A DNA stretch of 8,329 nt from contig CAYLQA010000072.1 in assembly GCA_964385695.1 (NCBI GenBank), positions 1 through 8,329 on the forward strand, read 5' to 3'. This DNA comes from CAYLQA01 sp964385695. GTDB taxonomy: Bacteria; Desulfobacterota; Desulfobulbia; Desulfobulbales; Desulfurivibrionaceae. The notes under the pieces are model-generated. The model did no database searches. It was not told the DNA's origin and worked only from the letters and a program-made list of their open reading frames with translations. Both the position numbers and the translations under genes were made by a program. Below, piece by piece: positions 1 to 7,086 of this stretch; the stretch's first letter is position 1, and every line of letters starts with the position of its first letter.

Positions 1-885
1 ATTGAAGATTTGATGCTGTTATTGCAACGCTTACTGGGCGAAGATATCATCGTGGAGTTTGATAAAGCTCCGGAACTTCCATTGATTCAGGCTGATGCTG
101 GGAACATCGATCAAATTATCATGAACCTTGCCGTCAACTCCAGAGATGCCATGCCAGTTGGTGGCAGGCTCACTATCAAGACCGAAAATGTGAATTTTCA
201 GCCCGAGGATATTCCTGCGGATGTTGTTTCCAAACAGCTCAATTTTGTTTGCCTGTCTGTTTCCGACACAGGCCAAGGCATACCCGAAGATATTAAAGAG
301 CATATTTTCGAACCTTTTTACACCACCAAAGAGGTTGGCAAAGGTACAGGGCTCGGGCTTTCCGTTATCTATGGCATAGTTAAGCAACATGGCGGCTGGG
401 TGAATGTTAAAAGCGAAGAGCAGGTCGGTACAACCTTCCGCTTGTATCTGCCATTGGCTGAGACAATGATCAGCAGGGGCGATATTGAAGAGGAAAAAGA
501 GAATCTTCAGGGCCGGGGCGAGTTGATCTTGGTGGTGGAGGATGAAGAGCGGGTTGCCGAATTTGCCTGTGAGGCTTTAAATGAGTATGGCTTGCGTACT
601 GTTTTAGCCCGTTCGGTCGAAGAGGCGCGGCAGCTTTATGACGAAAAACGGAGTGAAATAGCCCTGATCTTTTGTGACGTTGTCTTGCCGGATGGCAACG
701 GGATCCAATTTGTTGATGAGATTCTGACCCAATCCCCGGATTTACCCGTGGTATTCACCTCCGGTTATACGGATCAAAGAGCCCAGTGGTCCGTCATTAT
801 CGAGCGCGGCTTCACCTTCTTGCAAAAGCCTTACGACATGGGAGTATTGACCAAGATTGTCAGGAAGGTTGTCGGGGCCGGCTGA
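1..885 (+). CDS. Hybrid sensor histidine kinase, C-terminal part (HATPase + receiver), 5'-truncated by window
   Basis: This is the 3' end of a hybrid two-component kinase. The frame is open from the first base (codons for I-E-D precede a TTG at 10), so the true start, sensor domains and phospho-histidine (DHp) domain lie upstream. Numbering from the TTG at 10, residues about 28-150 form a HATPase_c domain. It has the N box (N39, N43 in MNLAVNSRDAM), the G1 box DTGQG (86-90), the F box EPFYTTK and the G2 box GKGTGLGLS (110-118). Residues about 171-290 form a receiver domain with the acidic pair E177-D178, phospho-acceptor D223 (codon 676-678), T250 and K273 (QKPY). All residues needed for ATP binding and receiver phosphorylation are present. 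The partner is probably an HPt protein or another regulator, not visible here. The 168-base gap downstream argues against tight co-transcription with the next gene. The domain calls are secure; the signal sensed cannot be inferred. Confidence 0.93.
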   Translation: MEDLMLLLQRLLGEDIIVEFDKAPELPLIQADAGNIDQIIMNLAVNSRDAMPVGGRLTIKTENVNFQPEDIPADVVSKQLNFVCLSVSDTGQGIPEDIKEHIFEPFYTTKEVGKGTGLGLSVIYGIVKQHGGWVNVKSEEQVGTTFRLYLPLAETMISRGDIEEEKENLQGRGELILVVEDEERVAEFACEALNEYGLRTVLARSVEEARQLYDEKRSEIALIFCDVVLPDGNGIQFVDEILTQSPDLPVVFTSGYTDQRAQWSVIIERGFTFLQKPYDMGVLTKIVRKVVGAG

Positions 886-986
886 TTGTTACACACAGAA
901 GTTGAGGGCAAATCTGCCAAGCTTCCAGTGCAGGCGAATCTCTTTGCCGCTTGGTGAGGGTTGAAATCATATCGTGCAAATATAAG

Positions 987-1032
987 CTCGAACGGGTATA
1001 AGTGATCGGCACCTTTTTATAATGAGTTCGAG
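987..1032. repeat. Inverted repeat CTCGAAC...GTTCGAG around a TATAAT box
   Basis: CTCGAAC at 987-993 is the exact reverse complement of GTTCGAG at 1026-1032, with 32 bases between them. The pair lies just upstream of the DUF4390 gene and brackets the candidate -10 box at 1018-1023. This geometry would suit an operator, or a hairpin in the 5' leader. A 7-bp match at this spacing could also arise by chance, so function is only a suggestion. Confidence 0.35.
1018..1023 (+). promoter_or_regulatory. Candidate sigma-70-type -10 box (TATAAT) for the DUF4390-ntrY-ntrX-clpX-like unit
   Basis: A perfect TATAAT lies 30 bases before the start codon at 1054, in the only sizeable gap upstream of this gene set. 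No good TTGACA-like -35 hexamer is found at 16-18 bases upstream (the 17-base spacer position reads GGTATA), and there is no extended -10 TG. If it is real, it is weak or activator-dependent. I saw no convincing sigma-54 (-24/-12) promoter in the gap. Confidence 0.35.
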
Positions 1033-1053
1033 AACATATAACTTTTTTGATAG

Positions 1054-1641
1054 ATGAAACAAATTACCAGTAAAACCCTTACCACTCTTGCATGGAACCT
1101 GATTGGCTGTCTGGTTTTTCTTTTCGGTACGGTTCCGCAGCTTTATGCCAAGGATGCCGTGATTGAAGAATTGATCGTCACCAATTCCAGCACCCACGTT
1201 CTTCTTTTTCTCGAAGTAAAAAACGCCTTTACCCAAAAAATGGAAGAGGGGATCAAAAACGGTATCCCTGTCACCTTTAAGTTTTCCATCGAGATGTCCC
1301 GCAATCGAAAGGCTTGGTTGGATCAGGAGGTTATTGCCCAGGAGTATGAGCACACCCTGACCTTTGACACCCTCAAGGAAGAGTACACCATTATTTTTTC
1401 CGAGCAAGAAGGGCAGCCAGCCCGAACAAAGTCTTTGGCCCAAGCCAAGCAGCTCATGAGCCGTCTCAATGGCCTGCCGGTAAGCCCGTTGAGTGCCTTG
1501 ATTCCTGATGAGGAGTACACCCTCAAAGTCAAAGCCAATCTGGCGGAAAAAACACTTCCCCTTTATTTCCATTATGTCATTCCCTTTTGGGGCTTATGGG
1601 ATTTTGAGACCGATTGGTTCAGCGTCGAGTTTAGGTATTGA
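1054..1641 (+). CDS. Secreted DUF4390 domain protein
   Basis: This is a 195-residue exported protein of unknown function. An in-frame TAG at 1051-1053 directly abuts the ATG, so translation cannot start further upstream; no strong Shine-Dalgarno is visible. Residues 1-32 look like a signal peptide: lysines at 2 and 7, a hydrophobic stretch from about 12 to 27, and a likely signal peptidase I site after Leu-Tyr-Ala (32). An L-I-G-C stretch (16-19) resembles a lipobox, but the hydrophobic run continues past the Cys, so I favour ordinary secretion. The mature part fits DUF4390: an N-terminal VIEELIV strand, a central R/W-rich FSIEMSRNRKAWLDQEV segment, an EEYTI strand, a TKSLAQAKQLMSRL helix and an aromatic C-terminus (WGLWDFETDWFSVEF). 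I recall DUF4390 genes often lying next to NtrY-type kinases, as here, 20 bases upstream. A role as a periplasmic accessory of that kinase is inference. The family call is from pattern recall, not a search. Confidence 0.82.
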   Translation: MKQITSKTLTTLAWNLIGCLVFLFGTVPQLYAKDAVIEELIVTNSSTHVLLFLEVKNAFTQKMEEGIKNGIPVTFKFSIEMSRNRKAWLDQEVIAQEYEHTLTFDTLKEEYTIIFSEQEGQPARTKSLAQAKQLMSRLNGLPVSPLSALIPDEEYTLKVKANLAEKTLPLYFHYVIPFWGLWDFETDWFSVEFRY

Positions 1642-1661
1642 TCAACATCTAAGGATTAAGC

Positions 1662-3893
1662 ATGACAAGCCTTGAGGACAGGTTTGAAAAAGAGCGACTA
1701 CTCCGGAAGAAAAGAATCCGTATTGCGATTCTTGTCTGCCTGATCCTTATCCCTCTTCTCTCATATCTTGAGACCCGGGTTTTCGAGCTCGGCACGGTAT
1801 CCTTTCCCATAAGCGGCAATGTTTTAGTCTTTGCCCTGATTAATATCAACGTGCTGCTCCTGCTGTTGATGATCTTTTTGGTTCTGCGTAACTTGGTGCA
1901 GCTGGTCTTTGAGCGGCGGCGTAAATTTTTAGGCACCCGGCTGAGAACCAAATTGGTTATCTCCTTTGTCTCCATGTCCCTTATTCCGACGGGACTTCTT
2001 TTTTTCATAGCATTGCAGTTTGTTTCCACCAGCATGGACTATTGGTTCAATATCAATGTGGAGCAGTCCCTGCAGGAATCCCTGACCGTGGCAAAGAATG
2101 TCTACCATGAGGCACAGGACCAGGTGGGCAAGCAGGGCAAATTGATTGGTGCGAGGCTTGAATCAAAACGTTATCGGCATATCACCACGGAAAATCTGGA
2201 CCTCTTTTTGCAAGATATCCTGGAAAGCCATGGCTTGGCCGGGGTAGAGTTGCTCTCTGAAGAACAGGAGATATTAAACAGCAGCTACAAGCTGGAGATT
2301 GCCGAACAAGTAGTGCCGGACATCCCCCGGGACCTAATCAAAAAAACACTGGCGGGTGAAGAGGATGTAGTGACCATTCAACCTGTGGTGGCAGGAGAGT
2401 TGGTCCGTGGATTGACACCGGTACGGGTGGGAGGCTCTCAATATCGTCAGGGAGTGCTTGTTATTTCCCTGCTCATTCCCCAGGAGCGGATTTGGAGAAT
2501 GGAGACCATCTCATCCGGTTTTGAGGGCTACAAACAACTGCAGTTACTGAAGGCCCCCATCAAGACCAGCCTCTTGGTCATGCTGCTTATCGTGACCCTG
2601 CTTATTATCTTTTGCGCGATCTGGTTTGGCTTTTACGTGGCAAACGGCCTGACCGGCCCTATTGGTAAGCTTGCCGAGGCAACACGAAGGGTTGCCCACG
2701 GCGACCTGGATTTTGTGCTGGAAAAAAGCTCTGGAGATGAGATGGGAACCCTGGTCGATTCATTTAATATCATGACCAAGGATTTGCAGACCAGCCGCCA
2801 CCAGATTGAGGAGGCGAACCTGGCCATTACCCAGAGTAATGTTGAGCTTGATACCAGACGCAGGTATATGGAGACCATCTTGCAAAATGTTGCGGCGGGC
2901 GTGGTTTCTCTTGATGAAAACGGCATTGTAACAACCATCAATCGTTTTGCAGAAGAGTTGCTCAAGATTGACAGAAAGATCTATGAGGGCAGGCATTATC
3001 AGGAGATTTTACGGGCAGAGCATCTTGGCCTGCTGGACAATTTTTTGCGTGAGTTGGCTGTTTCAAACCGTTCTGCCATTGCGCGTCCTTTGCGGCTGAC
3101 CGTTGGCGATGAGACCTTTTCTTTGCGGGTGAATTTTACCAAGCTTGAGGATGAAAACCATAAGCCACTAGGTGTGGTCCTGGTGTTTGACAACCTGACG
3201 GACTTAGAAAAGGCACAGCGCATGGCGGCCTGGCGCGAAGTGGCCCGTAGGATTGCTCATGAGGTGAAGAATCCTCTGACCCCTATTCAGCTTTCCGCCC
3301 AGCGACTGCGTAAGAAGTACATGGACAAAATCGAGGGGGAAACCGAGGTCTTTGATCTCTGCACCAAAACAATTGTCAACCAGGTTGATGAGTTAAAGCG
3401 TCTGGTCAGTGAGTTTTCCAGCTTTGCCAGAATGCCTGCTGTGCAAAAGGAAAAGAACAGCTTGCTTGATATGGTCAACGAGGTCTTTGTCCTGTACCAA
3501 GAGGCGCATAAGGATAGGGAGATCGTGCTTGATGCCGGCAAGGATATCCCCGACTTTCTCTTTGATCTCAAGCAGATGAAGCGAGTCTTTATAAATCTTC
3601 TTGATAATGCCGTGGCCGCAACCACGGAATATGGGCGCATTGATATTCTCCTTTCCTACCTGCCGGAAAAACAGCTGGCCAGATTTGAGGTGCGGGATAA
3701 TGGCATGGGCATTGTCGATCAAGACAAACTGCATCTTTTTGAGCCCTATTTTTCCAAGAAAAAATCAGGCACGGGTCTTGGCCTTGCCATTGCCAGCACC
3801 ATAGTTACTGACCATAACGGAACCATCAAGGTGCGGGATAATGAGCCAAGGGGGGCGAGATTTATTGTTGAGCTGCCAGTGGTTCAGGAATAG
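1662..3893 (+). CDS. ntrY: NtrY-like membrane sensor histidine kinase
   Basis: This is a 743-residue inner-membrane kinase that should autophosphorylate and pass phosphate to the NtrX-like regulator encoded next. Hydrophobic helices lie at about 21-37, 53-78, 97-121 and 302-327. This puts an extracytoplasmic sensing region of about 180 residues (122-301) between helices 3 and 4, the usual NtrY layout. A HAMP domain follows (about 325-378), then a helical linker (375-405), a PAS domain (about 401-515), HisKA with H533 in RRIAHEVKNPLTP, and HATPase_c. The ATPase domain has N645/N649 in the N box, D679-N-G-M-G as G1 and SGTGLGLAI as G2. All catalytic residues are intact. Shine-Dalgarno AAGGA (1651-1655) sits 6 bases before the ATG. 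The kinase type is secure. The symbol is by similarity: in this lineage a nitrogen role is unproven, and NtrYX systems in other bacteria have been linked to redox and envelope control. The 51-base gap to the regulator supports co-transcription. Confidence 0.9.
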   Translation: MTSLEDRFEKERLLRKKRIRIAILVCLILIPLLSYLETRVFELGTVSFPISGNVLVFALININVLLLLLMIFLVLRNLVQLVFERRRKFLGTRLRTKLVISFVSMSLIPTGLLFFIALQFVSTSMDYWFNINVEQSLQESLTVAKNVYHEAQDQVGKQGKLIGARLESKRYRHITTENLDLFLQDILESHGLAGVELLSEEQEILNSSYKLEIAEQVVPDIPRDLIKKTLAGEEDVVTIQPVVAGELVRGLTPVRVGGSQYRQGVLVISLLIPQERIWRMETISSGFEGYKQLQLLKAPIKTSLLVMLLIVTLLIIFCAIWFGFYVANGLTGPIGKLAEATRRVAHGDLDFVLEKSSGDEMGTLVDSFNIMTKDLQTSRHQIEEANLAITQSNVELDTRRRYMETILQNVAAGVVSLDENGIVTTINRFAEELLKIDRKIYEGRHYQEILRAEHLGLLDNFLRELAVSNRSAIARPLRLTVGDETFSLRVNFTKLEDENHKPLGVVLVFDNLTDLEKAQRMAAWREVARRIAHEVKNPLTPIQLSAQRLRKKYMDKIEGETEVFDLCTKTIVNQVDELKRLVSEFSSFARMPAVQKEKNSLLDMVNEVFVLYQEAHKDREIVLDAGKDIPDFLFDLKQMKRVFINLLDNAVAATTEYGRIDILLSYLPEKQLARFEVRDNGMGIVDQDKLHLFEPYFSKKKSGTGLGLAIASTIVTDHNGTIKVRDNEPRGARFIVELPVVQE

Positions 3894-3944
3894 CTGGCTG
3901 TGGTATGATTAAAGTTTGGAAGATGAATAACCCAGTGGAGCAAA

Positions 3945-5315
3945 ATGGCTGATAAAGTTCTCATAGTTGATGATGAAGCGCCTATTCGTGATTCATTATC
4001 CGGCATTCTCTCCGACGAGGGCTTTGTCGCCCTTACGGCTGAAAACGGTGAAGAGGGTTTGGCTACTGTTGCCCAGGAGCGGGTCGATCTTGTTTTACTC
4101 GATATCTGGATGCCGGGCATGGACGGTATGGAGGTTTTGGAAAAGATCAAGGAACAAACGCCTGAGTTGCCCGTTATCATGATATCCGGCCACGGCACCA
4201 TTGAGACGGCGGTGCAGGCAACAAAGAAGGGGGCCTATGATTTTATTGAAAAGCCGCCTTCTTACGACAAGATTGTGTTATCGATCAAAAATGCCATTCA
4301 TCTTGCCAGGCTTGAGCGGGAAAATTTGATCCTGCGTGAGCAGGCCGGCAGCCAGCAAGAGTTGACCGGTAATACACCCGCCATGGTAGAACTTCGTGAA
4401 CTGGTTGAAAGAGTGGCCCCGACCGATGCCTGGGTTTTGATCCGCGGTGAGCACGGAACCGGCAAAGAGCTGGTGGCCCAGACCATCCATCGTTATTCCA
4501 ACAGCGCGCACAAACCCATGATCGAGCTCAACTGTGCAGCAATTCCTGAAGAACTCATTGAGAGCGAGTTGTTCGGTCATGAGAAGGGTTCATTTACCGG
4601 GGCAATCGGCAGTAAGAGGGGGAAATTTGACCTTGCCGACGGCGGTTTGTTGTTTCTTGATGAGATAGGCGATATGAGCCTGAAGACCCAGGCCAAGATT
4701 TTGCGTATTTTGCAGGAGCAAAAATTTGAGCGGGTGGGTGGCTCTCGAACCATCTCCGTAAATGTCCGTGTGTTGGCCGCGACCAATAAGAACCTGGAAC
4801 AGGAGATCGAAAACGGCAACTTCCGGGCGGATTTGTTTTATCGTTTGAACGTGGTGCCTATCACTGTGCCCCCGTTGCGGGAGCGGAGAGAGGATATACC
4901 TTTGCTTGTTGCCGATTTTATTGATGCCAATGCACAAAAGGGTTTTGGCAATAAAGAGTTTACCTCGGCCGCTCTTGAAACCATGATGCAGCATAACTGG
5001 CCGGGCAATGTCCGTGAGTTACGCAATTTTATTGAGCGGGTGATGATCATGTGTCCTGGGCAGGTGGTGGATGCGCAGCCAATTGCCCAGCTTCTCGGGA
5101 TTGCCCCGGCTGAAGGGACAGGCCCTAAGGCTTCTTTAGCTGTAAGTTTTTCCGATTTGGGTTTTAAGGATGCCAAAAAGGCATTTGAAAGAGAATTTCT
5201 CCGCGAACGTTTACAGGAAAATGATGGCAACGTCTCACAGACAGCGGAACAAATAGGCATGGAGAGGAGTCATCTACATAAGAAGATGAAAACTCTGAAC
5301 ATGACAGATGAATAG
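3945..5315 (+). CDS. ntrX: NtrX-like sigma-54-dependent response regulator
   Basis: This is a 456-residue cytoplasmic activator of sigma-54 RNA polymerase. The N-terminal receiver (4-120) has D10/E11, phospho-acceptor D53 in LLDIWMPGMDG, S81 and K103. The AAA+ domain (about 140-385) has Walker A GEHGTGKE (168-175), a sigma-54 contact loop GSFTGA (215-220) where the consensus is GAFTGA, Walker B GGLLFLDE (233-240), and arginines R294 and R300 in the FRADLFYRLN region. A Fis-type helix-turn-helix lies at about 411-450 (NVSQTAEQIGMERSHLHKKM). GGAG at 3937-3940 precedes the ATG by only 4 bases, a short spacing. No other start fits the MADKVLIVDDE receiver opening. Adjacency to the NtrY-like gene makes the pair a likely cognate system. 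Its target promoters are not visible in this window. NtrX rather than NtrC is supported by the NtrY partner; the nitrogen link itself is not shown. Confidence 0.92.
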   Translation: MADKVLIVDDEAPIRDSLSGILSDEGFVALTAENGEEGLATVAQERVDLVLLDIWMPGMDGMEVLEKIKEQTPELPVIMISGHGTIETAVQATKKGAYDFIEKPPSYDKIVLSIKNAIHLARLERENLILREQAGSQQELTGNTPAMVELRELVERVAPTDAWVLIRGEHGTGKELVAQTIHRYSNSAHKPMIELNCAAIPEELIESELFGHEKGSFTGAIGSKRGKFDLADGGLLFLDEIGDMSLKTQAKILRILQEQKFERVGGSRTISVNVRVLAATNKNLEQEIENGNFRADLFYRLNVVPITVPPLRERREDIPLLVADFIDANAQKGFGNKEFTSAALETMMQHNWPGNVRELRNFIERVMIMCPGQVVDAQPIAQLLGIAPAEGTGPKASLAVSFSDLGFKDAKKAFEREFLRERLQENDGNVSQTAEQIGMERSHLHKKMKTLNMTDE

Positions 5316-5318
5316 GGA
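5314..5318 (+). promoter_or_regulatory. Ribosome binding site AGGGA favouring the start at 5329
   Basis: AGGGA overlaps the ntrX stop codon (TAG, 5313-5315) and lies 10 bases before the ATG at 5329. The alternative in-frame ATG at 5308 has no purine-rich site at a workable distance. This favours 5329 as the start of the ClpX-like protein and suggests its translation is coupled to termination of ntrX. Confidence 0.55.
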
Positions 5319-5328
5319 CCGAATTGTT

Positions 5329-7086
5329 ATGAGTGATCATGATTCCAACCTGCCCGGGCAAAAAGAGCTGGAAGAGGAAATCGGAGATTATCTCACCAGA
5401 AAGTACGGCAAAAAGGTGAAGATAGTTACCAGCGGCGTCTTTCCCATGGCCCAAGCTGAAGAAGGCGAGGGTGATGCGGCAGGGCCACGGCCGAAAAAAG
5501 AATTTGATTTTGATGTCACCCCTGAAGAGCTTATCGCCTTTCTGGACCAGTACGTGGTTCAGCAGGATGAGGCCAAGGCCATCCTTTCTACCAAGATCTG
5601 TACCCATTTCAATCGTATTAAATACGCCCTGCAGCATCCGGAGCAGGACAAACGCAACATCGGCCAGATCAAAAGTAATGTTCTGCTCATAGGCCCGACC
5701 GGTGTGGGCAAAACGTATCTGATCAAACTCATTGCCCAGCGCTTGGGCGTGCCTTTTATCAAGGGTGACGCCACCAAGTTCAGTGAAACCGGCTATGTGG
5801 GCGGCGATGTTGAGGACCTGGTGCGCGATTTGGTCCGTCAGGCAGACGGAGATACTGAACAGGCCCAGTACGGTATCATCTATGTGGATGAGATCGATAA
5901 GATCGCTTCCAGCCAGAACCGGATCGGTGCGGATGTTTCGCGGACAGGTGTGCAGCGAGCTCTGTTAAAGCCCATGGAAGAGACCGAGGTGGAGATGAAG
6001 GTTGCCCATGATCCCATCGCCCAGATTGAGGCCATAGAACAGTATCGGGCAACGGGCAAGCATGAGCGGCAACGGGTCAACACCAAGAACATTCTTTTTA
6101 TCATGAGTGGCGCCTTTGTAGGCCTTGAAGATATAGTGGGCAAGCGCGTCAAAAAGCGCTCTATCGGCTTTGAAAGCGAGATTGCTGCGGATAAACATGC
6201 AAGTGAACTTTTCCATCAGGTCAAGGCTGAGGATTTGATCCAATTCGGGTTTGAGAGTGAATTTGTCGGACGTCTGCCCGTAGTGGCGGTACTCAATGAA
6301 CTGACTGAGGATGATTTTTACGAGATTCTGACAAATCCCAACAGTTCGGTGGTGGTGGCCAAAAAACAGGACTTTAAGGCCTATGATATTAACCTGGCCT
6401 TTGAAGATGAGTCGTTGCGTGAAATAGCCAAGTTGGCCATGAAGGAGCAGACCGGTGCCCGGGGCCTGCTCAGTGTGATGGAAAAGACATTGCTTCATTT
6501 TGAGAAAAAATTGCCATCAACCGAGATCAGGCACCTGATTGTAACGGCGGACATGGTCCATGCACCCAAAAAAGAGCTTAAAAAATTCCTCCATGATGAG
6601 ACTGTGCAGGAAGAGCACCGAAGCCGCTATGAGGAACTGGTCGAGGTTGAGTTTACCCGCTTGACCGACTTTATCACCAAAACCATGAGTGATTATCTGG
6701 AAGATCACGATGTGCTGGTCACGCCGGACAGGCTGCAACTCATGGCCAAGCAGAGTCAAAGTCAGGACATTGACCCTCGAGACATCTGCAGCCTTTTTGT
6801 TGAGCTTGTCCGCAAAATTCGAGCCTCCGCCGAAGAAATTTCCAAAAAATGCGAGGTGCGGGTACGTTTTTCCGAGGAGGCGATTGACAGGCTTTTGGCC
6901 AAAGAGCCGAGAACCCTTGAAAATATCAGCACTGCCTGTGACTTCATACTCCAGACCATGGAGTACGGGCTGCGGTTGATGAGCCAGAAAAAAGGTGTGC
7001 ATGAGGTTGTCATTCAGGCTGAAGGCGTGGATGCGCCGGAAAAGTTCATCAATACTCTGGTCGGCGAAACCTTTAAAGTCGAGTAA
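5329..7086 (+). CDS. ClpX-like AAA+ unfoldase without zinc finger, with C-terminal extension
   Basis: This is a 585-residue ATPase related to ClpX, the ring that unfolds proteins for ClpP (E. coli ClpX has about 424 residues). Visible are Walker A GPTGVGKT (122-129), pore loop GYVG (155-158), Walker B IIYVDEIDK (183-191), DVSRTGVQRALLK (202-214), sensor-1 region NILFIMSGAF (254-263), ClpP-contact motif IGF (279-281), arginine finger in EFVGRLPVV (R315) and sensor 2 TGARGL (R378). The four-cysteine ClpX zinc finger is absent. An unrelated 58-residue acidic leader beginning LPGQKELEEEIGDYL-like replaces it. The segment before NILFI is long, and the ClpX RKH loop reads GKH (243-245). After the normal ClpX end (about 420) come 165 more residues, the last part resembling a second small AAA subdomain. 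The start at 5329 is preferred because of AGGGA at 5314-5318; the alternative ATG at 5308 would overlap ntrX by 8 bases. ATPase and unfoldase activity are well supported. Work with ClpP is likely but inferred, and substrates are unknown. Confidence 0.88.
   Translation: MSDHDSNLPGQKELEEEIGDYLTRKYGKKVKIVTSGVFPMAQAEEGEGDAAGPRPKKEFDFDVTPEELIAFLDQYVVQQDEAKAILSTKICTHFNRIKYALQHPEQDKRNIGQIKSNVLLIGPTGVGKTYLIKLIAQRLGVPFIKGDATKFSETGYVGGDVEDLVRDLVRQADGDTEQAQYGIIYVDEIDKIASSQNRIGADVSRTGVQRALLKPMEETEVEMKVAHDPIAQIEAIEQYRATGKHERQRVNTKNILFIMSGAFVGLEDIVGKRVKKRSIGFESEIAADKHASELFHQVKAEDLIQFGFESEFVGRLPVVAVLNELTEDDFYEILTNPNSSVVVAKKQDFKAYDINLAFEDESLREIAKLAMKEQTGARGLLSVMEKTLLHFEKKLPSTEIRHLIVTADMVHAPKKELKKFLHDETVQEEHRSRYEELVEVEFTRLTDFITKTMSDYLEDHDVLVTPDRLQLMAKQSQSQDIDPRDICSLFVELVRKIRASAEEISKKCEVRVRFSEEAIDRLLAKEPRTLENISTACDFILQTMEYGLRLMSQKKGVHEVVIQAEGVDAPEKFINTLVGETFKVE

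Noticed and set aside
917..954. CCAAGC...GCTTGG pairing as a terminator for the hybrid kinase gene
   Set aside because: It has only 6 bp with a 26-base loop and no T-run after it.
1002..1018. GTG-ATCGG-CAC followed by C and TTTTT as a terminator
   Set aside because: A 3-bp stem is too weak, and the T-run is better explained as part of the A/T-rich promoter region.
1099..1110. L-I-G-C as a lipoprotein signal in the DUF4390 protein
   Set aside because: The hydrophobic segment continues for about 8 residues after the Cys, and a good signal peptidase I site (LYA, then KDA) follows. Lipidation is less likely, though not excluded.
967..1572. A 201-codon open frame on the minus strand
   Set aside because: It lies antisense to the DUF4390 gene, has no recognisable motif, and the + strand product has a signal peptide and family pattern. 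It is best read as a shadow.
5965..6498. A 177-codon open frame on the minus strand inside the ClpX-like gene
   Set aside because: The + strand frame carries sensor 1, the arginine finger and sensor 2 across this stretch. The antisense product shows no domain and no credible ribosome binding site.
6517..7002. A 161-codon minus-strand frame opposite the ClpX-like C-terminal extension
   Set aside because: I considered it because the extension is unusual, but the + strand frame runs unbroken from the AAA+ domain and gives a plausible helix/strand pattern. The antisense product looks unstructured and motif-free.
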